From positions 1 to 16,046 of the forward strand of contig DOWQ01000734.1 of NCBI GenBank assembly GCA_003519485.1: 16,046 bases of DNA. The letters run 5' to 3'. This document shows, in pieces, positions 1 through 7,396 of the stretch. The stretch comes from Streptomyces sp. (GTDB lineage Bacteria; Actinomycetota; Actinomycetes; Streptomycetales; Streptomycetaceae). The first letter of the stretch is position 1, and the number at the start of each line of letters is the position of its first letter. Below the pieces are notes generated by a model, which did not search any database, was not told the DNA's origin, and saw only the letters and a list, made by a program, of their open reading frames with translations. The position numbers and the translations under genes were made by a program.

Positions 1-616
1 GCCGTGATCGGTGTGCATGATCGCTCCGGTCAGGCTCCCGCGGGTCCGTTCGGCGGCCGTCAGGGCGTTGATGACGAGCTCGGTGCGCATGTGGTCGGCG
101 ATCGCCCATCCGGCCAGCCGTCGTGAGGCGAGGTCGATGACGGTGGCGAGGTAGAGCGGCTTCGAGCCGCTGATCGGCAGGTATGTGATGTCGCCGACGT
201 ACTTCGTGTTCACGCAGGCTGCGGTGAAGTCACGGCCGATCAGGTCCGGTGCCTTCGGCGCCGCCTGGTCCGCGACGGTGGTGCGGTGCCGGCGGCGCAG
301 ACGGACTCCCTCGAGTCCGATGGTCCGCATGATCCTCGGTCCGCATGATCCTCGCGACCCGCTTGTGGTTGACCGCCGGGCCGCCCTCGTCACGGAGCTC
401 GGCGGTGATCCTGGGGGCTCCGTAAGTGCCGTCGGATTCCTGGTGGACCTTGCGTATCCGGGCCGCGATCCCGGCCTCGACGACTTGCCGGGCCGCCCGT
501 GCGGCCGCGGTGCGGCGCCAGTAGTAGAAACTCGAGCGGGAGAGGCCAAGAATGTCGCAGAGCCGCTTCACGCCGTGACGGCGCTGGTGATCCTCAACGA
601 ACTGGCAGCGGTTCAC
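1..616 (-). pseudogene. IS3-family transposase orfB (DDE integrase core), frameshifted and cut by the window edge
   Basis: A GTG start at 616 overlaps the orfA stop as GTGA. The N-terminus (NRCQFVEDHQRRHGVKRLC, then SRSSFYYWR) is the typical HTH_21-like start of IS3 OrfB. The first frame breaks after RVARIMRT near base 338. If one copy of a 16-bp repeat at 322-353 is ignored, the protein continues as IGLEGVRLRRRHRTT and then into the integrase core. That part shows the first catalytic Asp in YVGDITYLPI and the second in MHTDHG, just before the left edge. The catalytic Glu would lie outside the window. So the gene was intact until the duplication, which makes a nonsense tail instead of the catalytic core. 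OrfAB is normally made by programmed -1 frameshifting; the duplication destroys both OrfB and OrfAB. Confidence 0.85.
322..353. repeat. 16-bp perfect tandem duplication inside orfB
   Basis: GGTCCGCATGATCCTC occurs at 322-337 and again immediately at 338-353. Sixteen is not a multiple of three, so the second copy shifts the orfB frame; removing one copy restores a continuous IS3 transposase. It looks like a slippage or repair duplication, or possibly an assembly artefact. Confidence 0.95.
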
Positions 617-918
617 CAGCGCGTCTCCGTCGCGAAATACCGGGCCGCCTTGCGGAGAATGTCGCGTTCCTCCTCCAGCTCACGGATCCTCTTCCGTGCC
701 GCTGCCAGCTCCGCCTGAACGGCGTCACCGCCCGCCTGAGCAGCGGCCGGCGGCGCCAAGTGGGCACCGTGCCGGCGGCCGTCAGCGGCTCGGATCCAGT
801 TCCGCAGTGTCTCGGTGTTCACCCCGAGATCAGCGGCGACCGACTTGATCGTCGCTCCCGGCCTCGACCGGTACAACGTGACCGCGTCTGCCTTGAACTC
901 GGCGGGGTAATGCTTCAT
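613..918 (-). CDS. IS3-family transposase orfA (DNA-binding subunit)
   Basis: The ATG at 918 gives a 101-residue protein beginning MKHYPAEFKADAVTLYRSRP, the usual start of IS3 OrfA. An in-frame start further upstream, near 975, would only add residues unlike the family. Residues ~1-50 form the helix-turn-helix (TIKSVAADLGVNTETLRNWI), which binds the element's terminal repeats. After an Ala/Pro-rich linker, residues ~70-95 form a leucine-zipper-like coiled coil (ELAAARKRIRELEEERDILR) used for multimerisation. The stop at 613-615 overlaps the orfB GTG. The reading frame is intact, so OrfA alone could still be made and could act as a regulator of related elements. Confidence 0.88.
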   Translation of the reverse strand: MKHYPAEFKADAVTLYRSRPGATIKSVAADLGVNTETLRNWIRAADGRRHGAHLAPPAAAQAGGDAVQAELAAARKRIRELEEERDILRKAARYFATETRW

Positions 919-1019
919 CCCCACAGGGACTCCGTTCTCCTGGACCATCAAGATCCAAGTGTCTCCGGTGTCCAAAACCCGGGGTCAAGGCCCAAGGGCG
1001 CCGTGAGCCTTCTCCATCT

Positions 1020-1405
1020 TCAGCCTGAGCTGGCCAGATGCAGGGTGAGGACAGCCTGAACAAGGCTCGTGATGCGGGTGGTCGAGCAGCGGAGCTTGCG
1101 GAGAAGCCGCCAGGACTTGAGGGTGGCGACGGCCTGCTCGACCAGGGCCCGGATCTTCGCGTGGGACCGGTTGACGGCCTGCTGGCCTGTGGACAGCGTC
1201 TCCCACCGGCCGCGGTAGGGAACACGGACCGTGCACCCGGCTCCTTGGTATCCCTTGTCGGTCCGTCCATGACGTCCGTGCGGCCCGCGAGCTTGTGTTT
1301 GCCCGAGTAGAACGGTCGGTCGACGGCGATACGGTCGGCCCCGGCCGCATGATCCGGCAGGGGCGTTCTGCCAAGAAGCCTTCGACGTCGTACGAGCCCA
1401 GGCAA
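1020..1405 (-). pseudogene. IS5-family DDE transposase remnant with internal deletion
   Basis: The last ~80 codons read DKGYQGAG, then QAVNRSHAKIRALVEQAVA, then TLKSWRLLRKLRCSTTRI and an end at LTLHLASSG, which matches the C-terminus of IS5-family (DDE_Tnp_4) transposases. In another frame just upstream, around 1290-1350, sits the family's DRIAVDRPFYSGKHK block. In intact relatives these blocks are separated by roughly 100 residues carrying the second catalytic Asp; here they are fused within a few codons and out of frame. The N-terminal DNA-binding part is also missing. It is therefore a dead remnant, flanked by the IS3 end on one side and by an interrupted asparagine-synthase-like gene on the other, which suggests that this element disrupted that gene. 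Confidence 0.8.
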
Positions 1406-1409
1406 CCAC

Positions 1410-2054
1410 CCGACGGTGCGACGTCATGTTCACCGGCAGCGGAGGAGACGAGGTCAACGCCCACCACTCCAGGACCGATGCGGGGAACTGCCGACGCCGG
1501 AACCCGTCCCGTGGCTCGGTCCGAAGGCGGTCCGCGCCCTGGCCGAGGTGAGCGAGCACCCGGCGCCCATCCCCGTCCTGCCGGTGCCGACCCTGATGGC
1601 GTTCGGGATGCACAACCCAGGCTTCCTGCGGGCCGGCGTCTGGCCGGTGAGCCCGCTCGTACACCCGCGGATCGTCCGCTTCATGGAGCAGCTGCCGCAC
1701 GAGTACAAGCGGGGCAAGGCGCTGTTCCGTGAGCGGATCAGGCGGGCGGGACTACCGGAGTCGGTGGCGTCGCCGGCCGAACCGGAGAACTTCCTGGCCG
1801 TCCTGGAGAAGGGGCTGCGCTCCTACGGCTTACCCGTGCTGGACGACATGCTGAAGGAGTCCGTCCTGGTCGATCTCGGCTACGTTGACGGCAAGGCACT
1901 CGCTCAGGCCCACAAAGACGCCGACGCCGCCCCGACCGTCCCTGACCTGCTGTGCGATGTCCTCGCCCTTGAGGTCGGACTGCGGAGCATGGGGGTCGCA
2001 CGCGAAGTATCAGCATCCATTTGCGCTAGCCCCCGGGGATGTGCCCTTAAATGA
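1410..2054 (+). pseudogene. Asparagine-synthase-like protein, 5'-truncated and frameshifted
   Basis: Near 1426-1456 one frame reads DVMFTGSGGDEVNAHH, which resembles the SGxGGDE motif of the ATP-pyrophosphatase domain of class B asparagine synthetases, beta-lactam synthetases and lasso-peptide cyclases. A frameshift near 1475-1485 moves the coding to the frame beginning ELPTPEPVPWLG and running to the stop at 2052. That stretch contains SPLVHPRIVRFMEQLP and then YKRGKALFRERIRRAGLP, which looks like the C-terminal region of such enzymes (product-site helices and the basic K/R-G-K segment). The glutaminase domain and the ATP-binding first half are absent; the sequence stops where the IS5 remnant begins. 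The original reaction, amidation or lactam/isopeptide formation, cannot be decided. Residues past about 2000 (ASICASPRGCALK) may be a neo-tail. Confidence 0.65.
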
Positions 2055-2211
2055 TTAGGTGATGGTCCGATGTGCGTGGGCCGCATTTGGCCTGGTCAGC
2101 CAAGCGTTCCTGAGGTTCGTTCTAGAGCGCGAGCACCAACGACGACAGGTCGTCCGCCCGACATGTGCCGGGTCTAGCTGGCCCCGCGGAGCGCTCCCGG
2201 AGAATGGAGCC

Positions 2212-3186
2212 ATGGAACGACTGATCGACTTCTCGCGCGACCGGCAGATGCTGTGCGGCGGCTGCGGCCGTCGCCTCGTCGTCGACCTGGACTGGATCGA
2301 CCGATGGGAGCAGGGCGGAGAGAAGTGCCCCGGCTGCGGCCTGACGGCTGAGCACGAGGACGCGCCCCGGGTGACGGTCGATCCCGACGACCCGGCGCTC
2401 GACGACGACCGGGTTGCGACCGTCTCCTGGTACCACACGAGCACGCAGCCGGATTGGCCGACGAGGGACTTCGATCTGGCCGCCGTCCTCACGCCCGAGA
2501 CCCGCATGATGATGGGCGGCGACGAGCCTGTCGCCGCCTGGGCCGCACGCCAGCGGGCGAAGGCGCTCCACATCGGCACGTACGAGGCCGCGGTCCACAA
2601 CATGCTCAGGCGGATCCGCGACCAAGCCGACTGGGGCAACCAATTCTACCTGTACCGAGTCCATCTGAATCCGTCCGTCGTGGTTCGCGAGGGCTGGCTC
2701 ATCGATCCCAGCGACTTCGTCGGCGACGTCGTCCTCGACGAGGTCTGCCCTCCAGGCGTCGACGTCGCCCGCTACCTCAACTACCACGAGGACCCCGGCG
2801 GGCTCTCCCTGGCGCTGGGGCGGGAAGCGATCGCCGGCGTTCAGCAGGTCCCAGTTCCGCTCCCGGATGCCTGGGACGCTGACTGGGTGAGAGAGGCCGT
2901 CGCGGCCCTTGAGACCGCTTCCGACGCCCCCGTCCCGGCGACCGGCAAGCTGGCCCGCTTCATGCGGCCGGCCTCGCCGCGAGCTGTCCTGGGCCGTGAG
3001 CTCGCGGCGGCGCTGGCTGGCCGTCTGCCGGTCAACCTCCGGGATCAGTTCAAGTCGACCGCAGCGTTCGCCGAGGGCGACGATCCAGCTCGGTGGGCGC
3101 GTCGGACCAGCGCCCTGCTCGACCTGATCGGGAATCCAACGCGCGTGCTGTCGGCGCTCGGCAAGGCTGAGCACCGACAGGTCTGA
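2212..3186 (+). CDS. Hypothetical protein with N-terminal zinc ribbon; possible ADP-ribosyltransferase-like core
   Basis: The 324-residue intact frame starts at the ATG at 2212, preceded by GGAG-containing sequence (2200-2209). Translation upstream of this ATG has no family character. Cys15, Cys18, Cys39 and Cys42 form a C-x2-C...C-x2-C zinc ribbon. After an acidic linker comes VSWYHTS (His75), ALHIGTYEAAV (His120, Gly122), YLYRVHLN (~146-152), then NYHEDPGGLSLAL (~205-217, Glu in HEDPG). The order Tyr-His-Thr-Ser, aromatic/Arg strand, late Glu recalls ART-fold proteins (H-Y-E type), but this is a guess from motif order only. The C-terminal ~80 residues are helical, Ala-rich and unassigned. 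It has no operon partner: pseudogenes lie on both sides. I do not recognise the family; it could be a cargo, phage-derived or toxin-like gene. Confidence 0.75.
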   Translation: MERLIDFSRDRQMLCGGCGRRLVVDLDWIDRWEQGGEKCPGCGLTAEHEDAPRVTVDPDDPALDDDRVATVSWYHTSTQPDWPTRDFDLAAVLTPETRMMMGGDEPVAAWAARQRAKALHIGTYEAAVHNMLRRIRDQADWGNQFYLYRVHLNPSVVVREGWLIDPSDFVGDVVLDEVCPPGVDVARYLNYHEDPGGLSLALGREAIAGVQQVPVPLPDAWDADWVREAVAALETASDAPVPATGKLARFMRPASPRAVLGRELAAALAGRLPVNLRDQFKSTAAFAEGDDPARWARRTSALLDLIGNPTRVLSALGKAEHRQV

Positions 3187-3410
3187 GGACCCAGGCAGAG
3201 AAAATCCCCCGGATACCCCTCTGCAACGAGCAGCACGCCCGGCACGTGCTCACCAAGTACGCCGCGCACTACAACACCGGCAGGCCCCACCGGGCACTGC
3301 AGCTTCGCGCCCCCGCCGACGACCCCGACGCCAGCCCCTTCCCCGCTCAGCGCGTCCACTGTCACAACGTCCTCGGCGGACTCATCCACGAGTACCGCAA
3401 CACCGCTTGA
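3186..3410 (+). pseudogene. C-terminal remnant of an integrase-core (IS481-like) transposase
   Basis: The frame ending with the stop at 3408-3410 reads NEQHARHVLTKYAAHYNTGR, then PHRALQLRAP, then VLGGLIHEYRNTA. This is the conserved tail of rve-type actinomycete transposases (H-Y-N-x-x-R-P-H-R, then V-L-G-G-L-I-x-E-Y). Only about the last 65 codons are present; the catalytic DDE residues and any start codon are missing. The fragment joins directly to the stop codon of the preceding gene, so the junction at about 3186 is probably a deletion or recombination endpoint. Confidence 0.75.
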
Positions 3411-3539
3411 AGAAGAACACGACAGGTGGCGAACGCCCAGCTCACTGCCCATGCGGGGCTTTTGGAACCCCACAGGGCCTCAGCGCCGTGTTCTGTCGAT
3501 GGACATGTACTCCCGTATGGGGCCTCGACGTGCAGGGAG

Positions 3540-3710
3540 TTAGTCTCCGACAGCGATGCCGAGGTTCGGGTGGAGCACTGGGACTTCTTCGGGGTCGAGC
3601 GGGCGGTCTGCGAGAGGTAGGGCGACCTTCCCGGTTCCGCCCGGTTCCTCGATCCACTCACCGTCGGCATCGACGGGCCAGATTCGGCAGACTACTCCAC
3701 CGGCAACCAT
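3540..3710 (-). CDS. Possible small protein (56 aa), unknown function
   Basis: An ATG at 3710 opens a frame that reads MVAGGVVCRIWPVDADGEWI, then EEPGG, and ends VLHPNLGIAVGD. The composition (acidic, Pro/Gly, regular V/I/L spacing) looks like a folded protein rather than a shadow frame, and third codon positions are mostly G or C. No clear Shine-Dalgarno sequence precedes the ATG. Upstream, a different frame reads RIDSITAADPDGRRTIC, so the true gene may be longer and frameshifted, and the IS1380 element at 3773 may have cut off its promoter or N-terminus. The flanking stretches (3411-3539 and 3711-3772) hold nothing else I can support. Confidence 0.35.
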   Translation of the reverse strand: MVAGGVVCRIWPVDADGEWIEEPGGTGKVALPLADRPLDPEEVPVLHPNLGIAVGD

Positions 3711-3772
3711 GATGAGCAGGCGCAGATGGTGCGCCGGCCGTCGGGATCGGCGGCCGTGATGCTGTCGATCCT

Positions 3773-3795
3773 TAGCCTCGCCGTTTCGCTTGGGG
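3773..3795 (+). repeat. Left terminal inverted repeat of the IS1380-family element
   Basis: The repeat begins TAGCCTCGCCGTTTCG and continues CTTGGGG. Its reverse complement is found at 5435-5457 with one mismatch (C versus G at the seventeenth position). Transposase would bind here. Confidence 0.9.
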
Positions 3796-3816
3796 GCGGC
3801 TGGCTATGGGGCGGAA

Positions 3817-3897
3817 ACGTGAAAGTGCCTTCCTGACCTGGGGCGATGAACCTTGCTGAGGGGTTCTGTCGGTCCAGGCGGAGGGCACTTTCTACGT
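3817..3897 (+). promoter_or_regulatory. Stem-loop sequestering the transposase ribosome binding site and start
   Basis: The arm 3821-3833 (GAAAGTGCCTTCC) pairs with 3880-3892 (GGAGGGCACTTTC) over 13 positions, 12 Watson-Crick and one G-U in RNA. ACGT at 3817-3820 can add four pairs with 3894-3897 beyond a one-base bulge. The 3' arm contains the Shine-Dalgarno sequence GGAGGG (3880-3885), and the extension reaches the GTG start at 3896. RNA reading in from outside the element would fold and hide the start; a transcript starting inside the ~46-base loop would lack the 5' arm and be translatable. IS10 and IS50 are known to use this kind of insulation; its use here is inferred. It could instead act as a DNA operator. 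Confidence 0.6.
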
Positions 3898-5303
3898 GCA
3901 GGTTATCGGGTTGCGTCCCAAGGTCCAGGTCAGTGCCGATGGTTCGGGGGTGGTCGGTCACGCTGGGGCACGGTTGCTGGCTGATCTCGCTGATGCCACC
4001 GGGCTCACCGCCGCGTACTCCACCGCACTCAGGCCGCTTCGGCCGCGCGGGACCGGGCATGATCCGGGCCGGATCGCCACCGACCTGGCGGTGATGCTCG
4101 CCGACGGCGGCGAGGCCATCGCGGATCTGGCCGTACTGCGGGACCAGGCAGGGGTGTTCGGCCCCGTCGCGTCGACACCAACAGCCTGGCGGCTGCTCGC
4201 CGACACCGACGAGAGCACACTGGCTTCGCTGCGCTCGGCCCGTGCTCAGGCCCGGGAAGTCGCCTGGGCTGCAGGCCGCCGAGCAAGGCGAGGGCATACC
4301 CGCAGTCCGGGCCGCGGGACGCATTCTGCCCGGTCTGGTCCTGGACCTCGACGCCACGCTGATCGCCTGCCACTCCGAGAAACAGCAGGCCGCACCCACC
4401 TACAAGGGCGGATTCGGATTCCACCCGCTGCTGTGCTTCCTCGCCAACACCGGGGAGGCACTGGCCGGCCGACTGCGGCCCGGGAACGCCGGCGCCAACA
4501 CCGCAAGCGACCACATCACGGTGCTCGACCAGGCACTCGCCCAGATCCCCGACGCCCACCGGCACGGCACCGACATCCTCATCCGCACCGACAGCGCCGG
4601 ATCCGCGAAAGCCTTCCTCGCCAACGTCCGTGACATGCGCAAACGAGGAATCCACACCTTCTTCTCGGTCGGATACGCCATCACCGAGCCGGTCCGCCGT
4701 GCCATTCGGGCCATGCCCGACCGCCTCTGGCACCCCGCCCTCGACCAGGACGGGACACTGCGTGCCGGGGCCGAGGTTGCCGAGCTGACCGGCATGGTCG
4801 ATCTGGACGGCTACCCAGCCTGCACCCGCATCATCGTGCGCCGCGAGCGGCCGCATCCCGGGGCCCAGCTGTCCCTGTTCGACCAGGACGAGGGCCTGCG
4901 CCACCAGGTGTTCCTCACCGACACCCCTTGCTCCGGTGGCGGCTCCGCCCAGTTCCTGGAGGTCCGCCACCGCGGGCATGCATGCGTCGAGGACCACATC
5001 CGATGCGGCAAGACCACCGGCTTCGGCCGCTTCCCCTCCCGCGACTTCGGCATCAATGCCGTCTGGCTCGAACTCAGCCTCACAGCGATCGATCTGCTGG
5101 CCTGGATGCGCGTCCTGCTGCTGGACGGCGAACTCGCGGCTGCCGAGCCGAAGAAGCTCCGCTATCGGCTGCTGCACGTCGCCGCACGCCTCACCCGCGG
5201 CGGCCGACGTCTGCGCTTGCGGATATCGGCGACCTGGCCCTGGAGACACGCACTGACCACGGCCTTCCACCGCCTCGCCGCACTGCCCCGCCCCGCCGGC
5301 TGA
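3896..5303 (+). pseudogene. IS1380-family transposase with a one-base frameshift
   Basis: The GTG at 3896 follows GGAGGG and starts MQVIGLRPKVQVSADGSGVV, typical of this family. The first frame runs to ARAQAREVAW. The protein then continues in the next frame as LQAAEQGEGIPAVRAAGR up to the stop at 5301. The span is 1408 nt, one more than a multiple of three, and dropping one G from the GGG at 4266-4268 gives a 468-residue protein of usual size. Catalytic Asp candidates lie in LVLDLDAT and IRTDSAG; the Glu probably lies in the ACVEDHIRCG block. The C-terminus (KKLRYRLLHVAARLTRGGRR) is also conserved. The extra G is either a real inactivating mutation or a homopolymer sequencing error. Confidence 0.88.
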
Positions 5304-5434
5304 CCGGCAAACCCCTGACCGCCCACGACCCGAAAGAGCCTGGAGAACCCGACCACCGCGCCGGGACTCCGCCATGCCCAAGCAGCGAAAACACCTCGCC
5401 CACATGACAGCTGACGATCAGCGACGTCTCATCA

Positions 5435-5457
5435 CCCCAACCGAAACGGCGAGGCTA
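5435..5457 (-). repeat. Right terminal inverted repeat of the IS1380-family element
   Basis: Read on the minus strand this begins TAGCCTCGCCGTTTCG and continues GTTGGGG, matching the left repeat at 22 of 23 positions. It lies 131 bp after the transposase stop and 87 bp before the end of the convergent HAD gene. Confidence 0.9.
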
Positions 5458-5544
5458 GACCGCGCCCCGTCTCGATCTCCCGGCGCGGTGGCGGGAAACA
5501 GCCCTGCGCGGCGGCGCAGAGCGCGAAGAGCAACGGTGTCGACG

Positions 5545-6160
5545 TCACTGCGACGCGGCCTCCAGCGTGGTGAGCAGTGCGGCCTCCAGTTCGGCGGGGG
5601 AGGTGAACAAGTGGCCCTGGAGACCCAGTTCCTGCGCGGCCCCGGCCATTCTCGGCCCGGTCGTCGACGAACAGGATTTCCTCGGGGGGCAGTTCCAGTT
5701 CCCTGATGCACCACTGGTAGGCGGCCGGTTCGGGCTTGGCGCTGCCGATCCGGCAGGAGAAGCCGACCACCGAGAAGTGTTCCAGCCAGGGCTGGCTGGT
5801 TTCGTACCGGACGGCCAGGTCCTCAGGGATGTTGGAGAGCAGACCGCAGGTGATTCCGCGGCCGGCGAGGGTGCCGAGCAGGTCGACGCTGCGCTGGTCG
5901 ACCTCACTCCAGCTGGCGAGGTCGGCGGCGATCAGGTCGTCGGCCAGGCGCGCGTCGAACGGGATGCCCAGCGCGGCGCAGACTCCCTTCCAGTACGCGG
6001 GACCGGTCACGTCGCCGCGGTCGTAGGGGGCGCGCTGGGACCAGTACGCCTCCCAGAACCGGTCCTGTTCACCGCCTGCCGTGCGTTCCAGCACGGCTTG
6101 GGACTCGGGCGACTGGACGCGCGCTATGACGCCGAACATGTCGAAGAGAACGGCTTTCAT
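5545..6160 (-). pseudogene. HAD-superfamily hydrolase, frameshifted near the C-terminus
   Basis: From the ATG at 6160 the protein reads MKAVLFDMFGVIARVQSP. Motif I has the nucleophile Asp7, but the usual second Asp (position 9) is Phe. Motif II is GLLSNIPEDL, the motif III lysine lies in IGSAKPEPAAY, and motif IV is ILFVDDRAEN. Right after DRAEN, near 5645-5650, the frame is lost. The expected ending (AAQELGLQGHLFTS, then PAELEAALL and ASQ) is found in the next frame, with its stop at 5545-5547. The span is 616 nt, so one extra or two missing bases explain it; the unshifted frame instead runs on into the IS1380 end. All catalytic motifs precede the break, so residual activity is possible. The start lies 3 bp after the MFS stop (TGAGGCATG), implying translational coupling. 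Substrate unknown. Confidence 0.82.
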
Positions 6161-6163
6161 GCC

Positions 6164-7396
6164 TCAGTTTCCTTGGGTTGCGACGGCGTTCGGCCGCTCC
6201 GCTTCGCGTGGGCGGGAGACACCGTCGGGATCGGGTGCGTTCTTGCGCAGCCACAGGCTCAGTACCGCGCAGGCCACGGCGAGCCCGAACAGCACCAGCG
6301 GCACAGCCTTGACGTCCATTGTGTCGATCACCCCGCCGAGCAGCGGCGGGAAGGCCACGCCGCCGATCATCGAGGCGGCGATCACATAGGCGCCGGCGGC
6401 CGCCACGCTGGGCACGGCGCGGTTCAGCCAGGGCAGACAGGTGGGGAAGATGGGCGCGATCATCAGGCCGACGCCGCAGTAGGCGTACGGGGCGAGCGCC
6501 GGGACGGTCGCCAGGAGGAGGAAGCCCGCCATGCCGACGCAGCAGACGATCAGGATCGCCGGTGCGGAGAAGCGCAGGCTGAGCGGGGCGGCGATGAACC
6601 GGCCGATCGTCATGGCGGCCCAGTACGCCGACGTCGCCGTGGCGGCGGTGGCGGCGCCGTAACCCACCGCTTCGAGGTGAGTGGGCTCCCAGCCGCCGAC
6701 CCCGGTTTCGATGGCCACGTGCAGCACGTAGATGCCGATGAACACGGCGATGATCGGAAGGACCCGGGCCCCGCCCGCCGAAGCGCCTTCCACCGCGGCC
6801 GGCTCGGGCTCCTTGGCGGCCACCCCGCCCAGCGTGAACAGGATGAGCACGCAGAGCACCCCGATGCCGATGAAGATCGCCGGGTAGTTCGCCGCCCCGA
6901 GCCAGCCGATCAGGGCCGGGCCGGCGATGGCACCGACACCGAAGTGGCCGTTGAGCAGGTTGAGCATGGCGGTGCTGCGGTGGCCGAAGCCGATGGCGAA
7001 GAGCTGGTTCAGGCCGTAGTCGATGCCGCCGAAACCCAGACCGATGACGAAAGTGCCGGACAGAGCGAGGCCCCAGTTCGGGGAGAACGCGAAGCCGGCC
7101 GCGCCGGCCGCCATGAGCAGGTAGGAGCCGCCGAGCAGCACGCGGTTGCTCAGACGGCCCCGCATGACGTGGTAGACCAGCACACCCAGGAGTGCGCCGA
7201 TGAAGTGGGCGCTGAGGCTGAGTCCGGCCACGGCCGGGCTCAGGCCGTACTCTTCGCGCAGCGCCGGGATCGCCGGACCGTAGAGCGCCTGCAGGGCTCC
7301 GATCACCACGAACGCCACGCACGAGGCGATGATCGCGACGGTGGTGAGGAGCGGCCTTCCCGCGTTCGGCAGGTCGGCCTTACTGGTTGCGGGCAT
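6164..7396 (-). CDS. Major facilitator superfamily transporter, FucP/FHS-like
   Basis: This intact 410-residue membrane protein starts at the ATG at 7396, four bases after GAGGAG. The first helix (TTVAIIASCVAFVVIGALQ) and about eleven more hydrophobic segments give a 12-helix MFS fold. The A-like loop between helices 2 and 3 is VYHVMRGRLSNRVLL, and the Lys/Glu/Pro-rich stretch near residues 195-210 (AAKEPEPAAVEGAS) is the central cytoplasmic loop. GLGFGGIDYGLNQLFA and MLNLLNGHFGVGAIAGP resemble the FHS sugar-transporter branch, members of which import sugars but which also includes efflux relatives. It is first in a two-gene unit with the HAD gene and diverges from the broken PKS gene. The substrate is not shown; a self-resistance role is possible but unproven. 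Confidence 0.85.
   Translation of the reverse strand: MPATSKADLPNAGRPLLTTVAIIASCVAFVVIGALQALYGPAIPALREEYGLSPAVAGLSLSAHFIGALLGVLVYHVMRGRLSNRVLLGGSYLLMAAGAAGFAFSPNWGLALSGTFVIGLGFGGIDYGLNQLFAIGFGHRSTAMLNLLNGHFGVGAIAGPALIGWLGAANYPAIFIGIGVLCVLILFTLGGVAAKEPEPAAVEGASAGGARVLPIIAVFIGIYVLHVAIETGVGGWEPTHLEAVGYGAATAATATSAYWAAMTIGRFIAAPLSLRFSAPAILIVCCVGMAGFLLLATVPALAPYAYCGVGLMIAPIFPTCLPWLNRAVPSVAAAGAYVIAASMIGGVAFPPLLGGVIDTMDVKAVPLVLFGLAVACAVLSLWLRKNAPDPDGVSRPREAERPNAVATQGN

Larger units (their letters stand above)
1..987 (-). mobile_element. IS3-family insertion sequence, partial at the left edge
   Basis: The minus strand carries a two-gene IS3-type arrangement: orfA (helix-turn-helix plus coiled coil), then orfB (DDE integrase core) with a GTGA overlap. 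The orfA-proximal end probably lies near base 987, where the minus strand reads TGACCCCGGGTTTTGG; IS3-family ends usually start with TG. The other end, the third catalytic residue and any target duplication are outside the window, so the repeat pairing cannot be verified. On the far side of the proposed end lies an IS5-family remnant with no recognisable spacer, so this element landed in or next to an older one. The element is inactive as drawn because orfB is frameshifted. Confidence 0.8.
3773..5457 (+). mobile_element. IS1380-family insertion sequence, both ends present
   Basis: A single transposase gene is bounded by 23-bp imperfect terminal inverted repeats (22/23 identical). If the true ends are the CCTCGCCG at 3776 and its complement ending at 5454, the 4-bp flanks are TTAG and CTAG, a near-match target duplication; the exact ends are uncertain by a few bases. 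The length (~1.68 kb) suits the family. The element separates the small 3540-3710 ORF from the HAD/MFS gene pair. Its transposase is frameshifted by one base, so it is probably immobile unless helped in trans. Confidence 0.85.

Noticed and set aside
3440..3475. Possible terminator hairpin (GGGGCTTTTGGAACCCC)
   Set aside because: Only four GC pairs are solid around a nine-base loop, and no gene end needs it.
4029..5405. Minus-strand frame of 458 codons opposite the IS1380 transposase
   Set aside because: It is explained as the mirror of a conserved transposase and has no ribosome binding site or domain.
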